Assembly (NCBI RefSeq): GCF_963422355.1
Contig: NC_085089.1
Location: 5,690,279-5,754,278 of the forward strand
Reading direction: 5' to 3'
DNA length: 64,000 nt
From: Corticium candelabrum
Taxonomy: Eukaryota > Porifera > Homoscleromorpha > Homosclerophorida > Plakinidae
A model generated the notes under the pieces. That model was given only the letters and a program-made list of their open reading frames with translations. It was not told the DNA's origin and did not search any database. Position 1 is the first letter of the stretch; each line of letters opens with the position of its first letter. The translations under genes and the position numbers were made by a program. Below, one piece after another: positions 9,178 through 21,227 of this stretch.

Positions 9178-12100
9178 TTATGTTAGCTCAGCATTATGCC
9201 TTTCTTGTTCCTCGCAGCCAAAGTTGGTATCAGTCAAGAGGATTGAATTACTCGTATATGTTCTTGAGTGTGCTGTTTCAAGCTGCTCACCTTCCACTGT
9301 TTCACAATAGCATGCTGCCGAACTATTTACTGATTGGCGAGCAGACTCTAATGCGACAGCAACACCGTTGATGCCATCACATCCTTCATGTCCTCTGTTG
9401 AAAGGTGAGCTGTCGTCTTCACTAATTGTAGAACATCGTATTGGAGAATACGAAGACAACTGTTCCTCTCCACAAGAGGTAGACGACGTGGGAGCAAACA
9501 AATGATCCGACTCCCTACTGTCACTTACATCATCATCTGTGTCACTCGGACTTGTGGAACTACTAGAACGGCTACTTAATGACGAACTGTAGGTTCCAGA
9601 CAAAAACAACTGCATCAGATCTCTGAAATCAACGTGGTGATGGCTATCAGAGGTCTCCTCATCTTGTGCGTTTTCGTCTGCATTAGTGTCAATGTCGGCC
9701 TCGTTGTCGCTGTTGCGGCTCTCAGTTGCACCCATTCCCATAACGACGGTGTCGACGCTGCTACCAGATGCTCCATCTGACATCTCATCTTGCTGAAGAA
9801 GAGAGTCAAAGAAAGAGAGCATACGGGAATCTTCCTCTATACTCTGCAGAGAATAAGGATCCGTTTCGTAAGGACTGTTCAGACTTAACACAAGCCGGCG
9901 TTGCTCTCTTGGTGTAAAATGCTGTCTTTGACGTCCATCCTCACGCGTCACTTTCCTGTTTAAATCAGACAGATCCTCTTTACCACTTATGGCAAATGGG
10001 CTCCACAGCTGGAGACAAAACAACAAGAACGATGAGATGAGAAAGATGTTACACGAAATGGCAGTACAGGTCCAGTAACCTTGATTACTTTCTCAACTCC
10101 AGACGACAGGAGGTACATCGAATGGGAGTTGAATCGCACCTGATTTACAATAGATCGATGACCAACCAAAACACAATCTGCTTCACCCACCCAGTTCCCA
10201 GGTAAAGGATCTATCACAACTGCAATCTACAGGACACCGTAAAGAGTAAAACGAAAAGCTGTTACAAACCGTGATACACTGCATCCGGGATTTTCCATAC
10301 GTACACGTTGAAATCGTCCGACCCCGATGCAACGTACTGTAGTAAATCAATCAATAAAAATACAAAATTAAAGCAAACGACATAATCCATACTTCATCGT
10401 TATCTCCACAGAACGAAGCACTCTTCATAGTGCACGAGTTCATGTACCCGTCATGTGTAAACTGGCACACCGGAAGTGCCTGCCTGATGTTAAACAAGAC
10501 CGCGGGAAGTCTGCGACGTAGGGCCAAGATGTGTTGACCAGAACGATCAAAAGCAACACTCATTGCTTTCTGTTTACAAAGATATCCACCATACATTGTG
10601 AGACACCTTAGACACACACACACAATCACATATTTTGTGTACTGTGAATAAATGTACCGCACAACTTTTGAGGTTGACGTATATCCCACAGTCCGACGCC
10701 CTCACCCGCATTAGCAGTTGCTACAAATCGTGGTTCGATAGGATGGAAGACGGCAGCGTGGAACGGCCTTGTGTAACGTGCAACACACGTGCAAGGAGCT
10801 ACACAAACGCAAATGTAGTCAAAAGGGATACTACAACAATCAGGCAAAAACAATTTCTACATTCCGGCATTCGAGTGTCCCACAATAAGACGCGACCATC
10901 GTCTCCAGCCGACAAGAAGATTCCATCGTGATCGGGATCAACACTGACACCATAAACGGGCTGTCTGTGTGGAAAGATGTCAATGGCCACCAATCTAACA
11001 AACACTTATGATGCACCCAATGCCCATCTCCTCATCTTCTTCACATTGATCCAAAAGTAAGATAACTTAGCCTCGTACCTGATCCTCTCGTACTGTCATG
11101 GCTCGTTTCCATATCAAATTACACTGTTTGAGAGAGAAAGAGAGAGGAAGAGGAAGAAAGCATTGATTTGTCATACAAGTACCAGGCACAACAGTGTGAG
11201 AGGGTCCGATACAAGGCTCGTCTATCTACTGCTTTGCAGATAAACGTATAAATTGACATAAATAAATCTTCAACATAATTATCTGACTAACAACATTAAA
11301 AGTACACTCCGTCATTTAGCGCTACACCCCCACAAACTTGATTGCATGGTCTACGAAATCAAGTTGGAAGGTTGGGTGGAGCTACATGCAAAGCTGGATA
11401 TCAGAGCGTAGTTACCGTTACAAATAAGGAAAACGTACGGGAGAGATTTTGCAATCTCGTTGTTGAAGCAGAGTTCAGGTCGTGCACAAACCAACTCATC
11501 ATCTTTCCTCAGATCAAAGGCACCAAATAGGTTACGTTTTACACAAAACCAGGTTTGAACATGCAAGCACTACATATCACCATGAAAACAGAGCACATAC
11601 GATGATCACGTGGTAAGCAATAATTAGGTCAGGTGATAAGTGCAAGCACACAAATGCAGTGCAGTTGGTCCCTTCAGCCTTGCATGCACATCCATGCCCG
11701 TTTCATAACCCACGAGCACATTTTCTCAATGTCTCGCAAGTGTCTTCTACCATTTGATGGTAGCGAGGCTCCTAGCGTTAGCGTGCGTTGACGGAATGTT
11801 TCTCACGTGACCATGGTATGCGCTCTGTTTCTAGGCTATTTGCTGCTAATACCTAGCACTCTTCATATCCAGCTTTGCCTGTAGTTCAGACCAACCTTCT
11901 ATCTTAATTGCGTAGCTATGTAATCAAGTTTGCGTGGGCATAGCGCTAAACGATAGAGCGTTCCTTTAAGCTCTGCATATTAACTCCATTTACGAAACAC
12001 AGGCTTACAACCATGCCGACTACAAACAAACTAACTACAGTAGATTGAACCTCGCTAATCCGAATTACCTTTGCACTCTGCCTCGCGTAGCTAGATCATA

Positions 12101-14443
12101 AAAAGCAGTCAGATCCGAGTTGTTGTCGCATTGAAGTCTTCAGCAAAAGCGCGCATCTGACTACTTTAAATTCTTACTCTCACAGTATTAAGAAGACTGT
12201 AGTCGATGCAGCTGTGTCGTTTAGACATACGGAGACATATGTCAATGCAATGGGTGTCCAAGGTAAGGTCTGGACCTCCAAGGCTACACATTTTGTAATC
12301 CGACAACTTCACTAACCTGAACACTTAAAAAGGCTTGGCACGAGGCTATTCGGATTAACGAGGTTCTACTGTACTTTTGTATCTTGCAATATTATAGAGC
12401 TGAATCACTTGTGTAGCATGTAATTTGTCTGATTCATGCCATTTCAAATACTGTAAATCCAGAAATTTCATACTCATACATTTTAGTATGTTTGCCCATG
12501 AAAGTAGTTGGTACACATGTTATTTTAGTACAGAACATCGGTACTGTACTGTAGCTGAATTCAAGTGCATCTATATCTATAAATTTTAGTACCGTATAAC
12601 CAGTTATTTCTGCGGTCTTAAAATTTCTACGATTTGAGAATTGAGACAAGTTTTAATTACTTGGAAATAAATTTCTGCATTCTAACCAGAAACACGGTCA
12701 TGGTACACACATGTACACAGTGATTTTCCTACAATACATTTGATGCATCCTGGGACGCATTCGAGGAAGTTGGGACACAGATTTCAGAGGGACCTATCCT
12801 ATTATGTACATTCTTGTCTACTAGGAAGGACCACTAAACTGCTAAACCCTGGCTGCAAGTGCAACCAGGCACTCATTAAACCACTCAATAAAATAAGAGC
12901 TGCACTCTACTATAGGTCAAAAGGTTTTAGCTGTTGGTCAGTTGATCCTACAAGATAATTGGATAATGACCATCACTCCACCCATTACATCAGAATATTC
13001 CTTTGATATGCAAAGTGTATTCTTTGGTTTCCTTTGCAGGAAGGGCTTATGATAACCTAATAAACTTACATAAATAACTAATAAATGAGAGCCAGATATA
13101 TTATAATCATACTACAGGTGATGACATATAAATAGATGTAGTACATGTAAACAAATGAAAAACCAGAACGCAAATGCCTACAGCAGAAACTCAACAGTGC
13201 ACGTATTGTGTACTTGAATTTAGTATGTTTGTGAGCTGAAAGGTTAGAGTTAGCACAACACACCACCAAATCTGGCCACGCCTTTTAAAGTAGGGCTAAA
13301 TATGCACATATAAATAGGAACGCATGTTTTGAAGAGACTAGGAAAATCACTGTGTACACGTGTACATCATGTGTCCAAACAAGATAAGCCTAAAATATCT
13401 GCGAATTTTATTTGTGCATTCCATGATTTCTTTGCAGAATTTGCAGAAATATCATGATCACAGAAATAACCGGTTATACAATATTCATGTTATTTTAGTA
13501 CAAACAGGAATCTGTAAAAAAATCCAAAATTTCATGACTACGAAAATTTCTGGATTTACAGTAACATTGACTAGTCAAAAAGACCACACAAAATCACAAC
13601 AATTTAATACTCCATTCAACGTTTACCACAATAAAGTAACAATTTAGAAAATTCATATAATATACAATATTATAATTGGGATAGTATAATGAAACTCCAC
13701 ACTACTTACATGTGTATACGTTCAGTTGTTTGGTGTACATTAAATTTAAATATATTTTTAATATATCTTTATAATAAAATAGAAATATAAAATAGAAACA
13801 TTAATTGGGATAGTATAATTTAAATTTATAATAAAATAAAATATAAAATAGAAATGTTCATCCGTGCTCTTGCGTCTACTGTACCGTCCTGAAACATTTC
13901 TATACCTTTCCAAATTGTGCCTGAGCACAACCTCATCGTTACCTACACGAACAGACCGTCCAGTGTCGAACCAACCAGACCTCTACAATTTCTACACGTT
14001 GAACCCCCTTACCTGCAGAATAGACGTGCTCGTTGCTGTTGTCGAACAGAGTCGAGAAGATGTTCGACGCGTGCTCGGTCTTGAGCGCAATCGGTCGACA
14101 ACATTGCGACACTGCCTCCTCGGTTCTCCACACCAGAACTCGTCGGTCGTCTCCTCCTAGAGCGTGTGGAAATGCGAACAAATAAAGCCAACGTATCTAG
14201 ACGTTGACGTCGAACATAAAACTGACCGGACAAAATCAACTGGCCGCCATTGTTGGAAAAGTTGACGGCATTGACGCAACCGAAGTGTCCGGTCAATGAC
14301 ACGCCGTCGAGTCTTCGTCTCTGACTCATCGTCGAGGAGACGAGAGCCCGTCGTACTTGCCGTTTGCCGTTCAGCTGCTCTCGTCTTATGTAATAAGCGT
14401 GGCTCGTCACGCGGCTAGTAGCACAGGGAGAAGCAGCGGCCAT
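9178..14443 (-). CDS. DCAF5: DCAF5-like WD40 substrate receptor of CRL4 ubiquitin ligase (9 exons)
   Basis: Exons (high to low): 14443-14227, 14156-14013, 13942-13906, 10994-10861, 10798-10666, 10606-10393, 10336-10280, 10226-10080, 10008-9178. All phases agree and give 637 aa (human DCAF5 is about 942). The diagnostic N-terminus TGHFGCVNAVNFSNNGG is followed by a WD40 propeller (about residues 50-365) with the blades LLWDTRMPES and GLWDIRQPQ (WDxR boxes used for DDB1 docking), then ILALRRRLPAVLF and GHRSIVNQVRF. The C-terminal third is acidic and Ser-rich, opening with RMLSFFDSLLQQDE as in DCAF5. In vertebrates DCAF5 is a substrate receptor for CUL4-DDB1. Exon 3 is only 37 bp; its GNDE...H match and phases support it. 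The donor of exon 5 (AAAA/GTTGTG) is weak. Intron 3 (2.9 kb) holds several transposon remnants. Confidence 0.93.
12038..12371. mobile_element. pogo/Tigger-like MITE with TA duplication
   Basis: Left end CAGTAGATTGAACCTCG, right end (reverse complement) CAGTAGAACCTCGTTAATCC, with TA at 12036-12037 and 12372-12373. These are the ends typical of the pogo/Tigger group of Tc1/mariner. The interior matches the element at 55144-55522 in opposite orientation. It lies in DCAF5 intron 3. Confidence 0.85.
12449..13563. repeat. inverted repeat pair in DCAF5 intron 3
   Basis: TACTGTAAATCCAGAAATTTC at 12449 and its reverse complement ending at 13563 bound about 1.1 kb. A second inner pair (TATAACCAGTTATTTCTG near 12593 and CAGAAATAACCGGTTATA near 13458) extends the symmetry. 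The pair could be TIRs of one degenerate element or two head-to-head MITEs. No coding sequence was recognised between them. Confidence 0.6.
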
Positions 14444-14654
14444 AGTTACAAAGACCGACAGCTTCTTGTGATATTAATTATTTAATTGATTGATTGATAG
14501 CGTAATGACGTCAATTCGTGGAGGACTCGAAATGTGTGCTAGAAGACGTTTTACATATCACGAGAATGCATCACCTTGAAATACAACTTGCACTAAATCA
14601 CCGGCCAGGGTACATTTATGTCTGAGCTATCTAGCTACGCCCACAGCCAAATAT

Positions 14655-14690
<36 letters not shown>

Positions 14691-15210
14691 TAGGATCCAT
14701 GGCCCGTCCATCGTGTACGGGCAAGATACTGTAGTGTAAAGATAGGTCTGTGGACACGTCACGTGCATCTTTGTTGCGAGGTCCCGGATATTCTGAATGA
14801 ATTCGAATCTTGTTCTTCGCGCTTGTTTCGATAGAAATCGACACACTCCCCGTGTAGCGCTTGCTGCAGAAAACGTGTAGGTTGGATTCGGTGCAAATGC
14901 AATCAGAATTTGGAGAGAAACGCAAGCGATAGAAGAGTAAGTTTCGTCGGCAAGAGATATTCGATTGCTCGAAGCTTTGCGAAGGACGTCGATGCATAGG
15001 GTCTACACGGGACTGGTGCGGGCGTGTGTTCGAATGAACTGCAATGTGTAGCGTTTGCGTCGTCGAGAAATTTTACGCGTGGGTCGATCCCTCGAGAGGG
15101 GACCCGGTGCATTATTTTTTTATTTTTTACGCAAACCTTCCTCTGTGCGTGCCGAGTGTGCATGCCGATTTCGGTTGCGAACGGACAAAAGACGTGGCCG
15201 CCAAACGCGA

Positions 15211-15277
<67 letters not shown>

Positions 15278-15430
15278 ATTTGAGCTTTATATATTAGATA
15301 GGCATGTTGTCGTGCGCGCGTTAAACGTTTGACACGCCTACAAGGCGGGTTCAATTGTTTATTGAATGTGATTACCACTTGCATGCAAACTACCAGTAGT
15401 CAATTAACTAACATAAACTATCAACATAGC
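14444..15430. other. intergenic region upstream of DCAF5 with microsatellites
   Basis: Holds the CRE-like TGACGTCA (14506-14513), a (TA)n tract (about 14656-14690) and a (AC)n tract (about 15222-15272). Frames running through the repeats are not credible genes. I recognise nothing else. Confidence 0.6.
14506..14513. promoter_or_regulatory. CRE-like palindrome TGACGTCA upstream of DCAF5
   Basis: A perfect CREB/ATF consensus octamer 63 bp upstream of the DCAF5-like ATG (14443), in a plausible core-promoter position. Function is inferred from the motif alone. Confidence 0.4.
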
Positions 15431-16014
15431 CAGACGATGCCTTGCGGTGTCTTTAAAAATGTGGAGCAATTACGTACAGTACAGTAACAAAACGCAATTA
15501 TTAATTAATTAATTAAACTGCCAGTTTGCAGGTTGCTCATTCTATCGAATGACGAAGCCAGGCACAGGGGACACGTGCCCTCTTCAGAAAATCTGGTTTT
15601 TGTCGTCAGGCAGTGCCAGATTTTCCCGTCAACTTGCTTCAACTCTACGACTGCGACACAGTACCAGAGCCGGCGGAGCAGGGTAGGCCATGTGGGCCAT
15701 GGCCTACCTATCGTTCGAAAATGGGACTTCCATCAACAGGCGTTTGGCAAAAACTTCCGGAAATGGTATAGGTGATTAAATAAATTAGATATTGTTCACC
15801 TCTACAGATGAGACAAACCAACCAACGTTAGACTACCTCTAGTAACGCTGTCTTTAGCCAGGCTCCACCCTAGCTCTACGGCTTTAGTCAAAAGTTGTCA
15901 AGTGGGCGGAACCTATCCAAGCAAGGCCTGGCTGGCCCACCCAACGTCTGGAGGTCTCCGCCGGCCCTGAGTACTGAGTAGTTGATTTTTACACTTCTGA
16001 GCCTTTCAAGCAAT

Positions 16015-16121
16015 TAGAGCCTTCGTTCCAGACGCTCTCTCGTATGTACTACTGCACGTGACAGGTACATATGTGTACATGGGGTCAAAGTAGGTGGGGC
16101 GAGCGTCTGGAACCGAGGCTA
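16015..16121. mobile_element. fold-back MITE
   Basis: The left arm TAGAGCCTTCGTTCCAGACG pairs with the right end CGTCTGGAACCGAGGCTA. The flanks TCAAGCAAT and TCCAAGCAT are a possible decayed 9-bp duplication. The termini resemble the TAG-CTCG/CCAGACG family seen elsewhere in the window. Confidence 0.65.
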
Positions 16122-16615
16122 TCCAAGCATCCAAGTCAGTGCTCGTTAATTAATTCTTTGTAAATAGACATATGAAAATACTGTAATTGTGAAATTACCT
16201 AGCCTCGTTTTGGTTAGCTGTTGTCACTGAAATAGCTAGGTTGTAGACTCGTGATCATTCTCGCCGCGCTTTCGTCATCCCCGGATGTCTAGTCCCCAGC
16301 AATTTCTACGTCACTTTTAATTACTGAATCTGACGCCATGCTATTTTTGATTTGTTTTTGTGCCTTCTTCGATCGAGTTCTGGATCTGCCTTTAATTAAT
16401 GTACGCCAACTGTATTTATTTAGTTATACAACTTGTGTTGAATTCATCATTCTCTAGACCTGCATATCATTTTCCAAAATTCTTCTCTAAATAGCGAGGA
16501 TCCATCTAGGGACATCTTCCAACAAAATAGTCAAGATCTAGAAAACTTGTTGTTAATTAGAATGCTAAAAAGTACATAATAATTAATTGGCTTTCCTCTT
16601 TTACTTGTCTGGGCC

Positions 16616-17836
16616 CAGGATTTTTTAAAAGAGGGGTTGCAAATTTTGATAGACCACGCCTACTTCGGTCAACGCATTTGTATTGTTAGAGGTGCAAATG
16701 GCCCAGGCTTGTTACAGCTTAGCTAAAGTAGAAATGGCAACGACTATGACAACATATCTCTAGCAATGTGTCATTTTATAAACTCCCTAAATCATCAAAA
16801 CTGTCTAACACAATCTAACTGCATCATGCCTATACACTACTGCTAAATAAATGTTAAGTAAACTACGGTGCAGCTATGTCTCTTTCTAACAAAGACTGTA
16901 TCAACAATCTCCGAGCATGATTTTGTACAAACTTCGTCTGCTGGTACCCAGTGACGGGTCTTTGTAATTCATGGCAATAACTGATAAGTGTGCAAGACGC
17001 TCCTCTGCCATGGTAGACCTTGCTTAAGTCTTCAGTCTCCTCGGTAGAAAAATGACCTCTCTGCTTCTGCACTCGTGACATGCAGTGTACATGCTATCAA
17101 TAGCAGACGATGAACATTCGGGTACAACCGAGAGTCACAGGCTTCCACAACCAGGAGAAGGTTAATTAATTGTTGGGTATGGCCTTCTTGCACTCTTGCT
17201 CTCTTTCCTTGCTTCTTGCATTTCCTGGTATTTGCTCTGCCATACTGACTGCCACCCTCTCACTTCACCTCCTAGAGACTTCGGGAATGGAAGATCGGCT
17301 TTCCATTGGGTCAACGTCGGAACGAACCAGAAGGGTAAGCACTACACACAACAATGCTCGGACATTATCTTGCTCACCATTAGATCGTTCGCGCAGCTGA
17401 AGAAGCAGGAAGTCTAGGAGGGGTATCGCAACGAATTGTTTGTAGTGCTCAATCGGTCTTCGACTACTAGTAGGTGTATTGCTCCGGTGTCGCTGTAAGT
17501 TCGTTTTTCTTGGAACACATTTAACGGATCCAATCCTGTCTGCGAGTCCCAGTGTCTTGATACCAGATGTCAAAGAGGTTGTACATATCCTGCCTTGTTG
17601 CCTTCATTCTTTCAGTTACGTACTGAGTGAACCATTGCCTAGACAACAAAGATATCCTGGTCACGAGTCTGGAGTTTCGCTGCCAGATATCTCACTTCGT
17701 CAAGAATCTGCTTAGTAATTTTTAATTAAATACTGGAAATGAGCACAACGCGGCTTCAAGACCTTGTGCTTTAACTCCGAAGCCAACAAAAGGGGGGGTT
17801 TCAACCCCCACAACCCCTACCCTAGATCCGCCACTG
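16616..17836 (-). mobile_element. degenerate hAT element (52KRP/ZMYM-like transposase), copy 1
   Basis: Inverted ends of CAG...GGCGGATC type (the right end reads GATCCGCCACTG). Minus-strand coding remnants include IEHYKQFVAIPLLDFLL...LRER...NVRALL (17265-17573) and a C-terminal dimerisation-like piece ending FVQNHARRLLIQSLLERD (16863-17081). These match hAT transposases whose C-terminus resembles the '52 kDa repressor' proteins. It is homologous to 24970-26163. Compared with unit C it interrupts the sequence between TTTGTCTGGGG and CTACGATTTTT, i.e. it inserted upstream of copy A's gene. Confidence 0.75.
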
Positions 17837-17940
17837 GGGCTCCACGATTTTTAGCCACAATTTGCCCCATCGCCGTGGAAACGGCAACCTACTGTCCTTG
17901 ATCTCTATGTATACGCCAGCGAGACTGTCATGTGAGTTAG

Positions 17941-18834
17941 ATAATTATTAGACTCGACCCAGCCTCTCTCCGCCTCACCCACCATAGACGCACGTGGATA
18001 ATTTGCAGCCCCAGATGCGCTGCCATTACCCCTGGGCGAGGCTACGTCATTCCCCGGATTGTCAAGACGGCGAGGACTAGTCTCGCGTAGCCAAACCCCT
18101 CCCCTTCTTGATATCTACCGGCGGGAAAGCCGGGTAGCAGATAATTACATTAACGTAAACGTGTAATCAATCCCACGCAAGTTGATTGTTAGTTACACAA
18201 TGGATCCGGACTGTTGTGCTTTGTGCTTGGAGTCTCTTTTCATCAAACGCAAAACAAAGTAAAAGAAACGGCTCTCGAAATGCTCAAGTAATGTAGACAT
18301 CTTGGCAAGTGTAAGCTAGTCGGACATTCTTTTGTGGACCAGCTGATTACATAGAAGCAGCTGGGTCGAGCCTGTTTGTGATACATTGCCGAACGTAGCT
18401 TGCTTCGTTTCCTAGGCTAGATCAGCAAATTCAAGGATTGCGGGAAGAGATCGAGGCGATGGCACGGCAGGTGGAAATAATTAATTATGCAGAGGTTAGC
18501 GCGCAGTTTGCGTGAATTCGTAGCTAACTAAACGCCCTATACCAAGAACAATACCATACTATCGTAAAGTCTGTCCATTGATTGTTGTAAGCCTTCCAAC
18601 AAGTGATTTCTCGTCGACAACAGAGAGAAGAATGTTTCCAGTAATTATCACCTGTCAGCTTAACCTTCATCTAATTACTAGTTGGAAAGACGTGGGCGTA
18701 TGCCTGGCACCACTGCTTGTGTGCAATTACACAAGCAATTTCACCAAACCCTTCCCCGCCGGTAGATATCAAAAAGGGGAGGGGTTTGGCTACGCGAGAC
18801 TAGGCGAGGACTAAGGAGTGACGAGGGCGGAGCT
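17941..18834. mobile_element. MITE insertion abutting the copy A start codon
   Basis: Units B and C read GTGAGTTATGG and GTGAGTTATAG here. In copy A this junction is split by about 0.9 kb. That insert begins with TAGACTCGACCCAGCC (17950) and holds a CATTCCCCGGATTGTC segment related to the element at 93-207, the nested 18078-18802 element and a right remnant GTGACGAGGGCGGAGCT, which runs straight into the ATG at 18835. Confidence 0.6.
18078..18802. mobile_element. Mutator-like non-autonomous TIR element with gene-like fragments, 9-bp TSD
   Basis: TIRs of about 48 bp start TAGTCTCGCGTAGCC and end GGCTACGCGAGACTA. The direct repeat GGCGAGGAC flanks both sides (18069-18077 and 18803-18811). The interior holds plus-strand peptide-like pieces: ATG at about 18199 giving MDPDCCALCLESLFIKRK, and a later helical stretch REEIEAMARQVEIINYAE followed by a GT donor (about 18420-18495). 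These look like exons captured from a gene, but I cannot name it. Confidence 0.75.
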
Positions 18835-20975
18835 ATGGATATTTGCAAACTGTGCATTTGGGCAAGCATCGCTCTTACAAACGCTTTGGATGACGAAGCT
18901 GTCGTCTACGTGAACGACTTGGGAGGCATCGAAGTGAAAGCAACCCTAGGAGGCGACATCAAGCTGCTCCCTGGATCTGGCGGTGCAGTCCACGTGGACA
19001 ACACACGCCTGATAACAGACGGATTGAGAATCGTCAACTTCACTGACATCGCCCAAAATGTGCACGATCTGTGGAAAACAGTCAATCTATTGCAAACGGA
19101 CAACAAACGGTTGTCTACAAATTTAAATAGTTCAATGCAGGTTACTCTGACTCTATCATATTGCACGTGTGCTGAAAAGTAAGTTATGTATTGTTGTCTC
19201 TATAGGCGCTGCAGCAAAGGGTTCGAGTTTTGGAAAACGAAAACAAACAGTTGAGGACAGCAAATGAGCAGCTGAAGCAAAATGTGACGGCAGTATCTAA
19301 TGCGACACAGGTAAATTAGTCATTTTGTATGGGCAGAGAGCGGGTATCGTTGTTGTTGTTGCTTTTGTTCTCTGTTCTCCGAACTTCTCGAGGGGAGTGG
19401 CAGCTCTAGCCCTTCAGGCCACTTCTCATTAGTTATCCCGCCTACACGTCGCGCCCGTCTCATTATCTAATTATCTAATTGTCTAGCGCGCGCGCAAGGC
19501 AGTAGTCGCTTACCTATTATTTGCAATTGCAGCCATATCATAGCAGTAAAAATTGCAATTCATATATCTTTGATAAGCATATTAACTGCGCTTTCGGATG
19601 ATATAATTTTGATAACTATTGTTACTTGTTTCGATAAGTGATTTCGACATCCAGTCAACGCTACTCTATTTGAGTCATTGCTGTCTTCACCAACGGCAAG
19701 ATCTTCGTTGTGGTGCGTCGCATCGCCGTTTAGAGAGCTAAAAAATATATAAAATATTAGAAAACTGTTTGCATTATAGTAAAATACCACGTTCTGTAAC
19801 GACAACATACGGGTACATATCCATAGCAACTGGTTACTATGGGCATAACTCAAATTCTACCCAACGGCTAGAGCCCGAACTTACAAAACACTTACTGAAA
19901 CACTTTAAAAACAAGATCTGGCGAAGAAACGAAGCGATTAGACATCCAAATGCTCTACTTAGAGCGTGGCGACGTCGCTGTCTTCACCAACGGCAATTTC
20001 ATCATTGTTCTCCGTCGCGTCGTCAGTCGAAAGCATAAAACACATCAATGACAGCAACAGGCGTTGTTTCTGACTCGAAAATCTTGGCGAAATCCCCAAA
20101 GTCACGGTAACGCGGCTAGACCGCCCAGACCAACGTGTCGGCAAAAATTGTTACCAAGCCGCATGCGCCACTAAAATATTGCCCATATGCGAGGACACGC
20201 CCAAAGGATGTGTCTAACGGCTAAAAATATTTTGATTGGCTAACAAAACGCCCGAAGCTGGATATTGAACGTCATAGTCACGTGGCCGGAAATAGGCCTT
20301 TGATGTCACAGGGTGTGGCATCTTAGAAAATGCGATATCTGGAGATTGCTACAACGTACACAGCTGAATGTAGGCTCATTCGAAAGGAAATGTATTAGCG
20401 ATTCTTTTGAACTATAGTTTGTTGAGCGAAAGCAAGGCTCCATTTCGGGAAAACGGCCTACGTAGAGACGGGTACTAAACGGAGGCGGAGTTAGAAGACG
20501 GAGACACGTAAACAAACGTCACAATAGGGTCGGAATAGAAGGGCTAGATCTAACTATAGACTCAAAGCTCAAAGATAATTGAAGTCGAGGTGGTGAGTAG
20601 CAAGCAATTAGAACTGCCCCTCACTCGAGGTTGAACAATCTAAAATTTTTTTAGCAAGTGACACGCTCACGCACTACAACTTTAATTGTGCAGCTACGTA
20701 TACGTATACACGTGATGGAACGTAGACCATGCGACGCGGGACTGGTTGGTTTGAATAATTTTATGTAAGCAGTTGTACGTCCCACCTCTAGACAAAGTTT
20801 GAAATTATAAGATACCGACGTAGGAAGCGAGGGATAGGGTGTAGGAATTGAAATTTTCTATGCCATGCAGTGACTCTTGCAAATATGTTTACGGTCTGGC
20901 AAGCGAGGTAGTTAATTAATGACATTCACAGTACAGCCTCCCCCTGCTTGAACGTCTTCCTACGCCACTGTACGA

Positions 20976-21047
<72 letters not shown>

Positions 21048-21174
21048 CAATGGTTCATAATTGAATAAAGATATAGTCCCACCACCTAAAGATGAGCGCA
21101 AAATACAACTCTAAACATAGGTGGTGGGACTATATCTTTATTCAATTATGAACCATTGTAAAAAAATATACATA

Positions 21175-21227
<53 letters not shown>

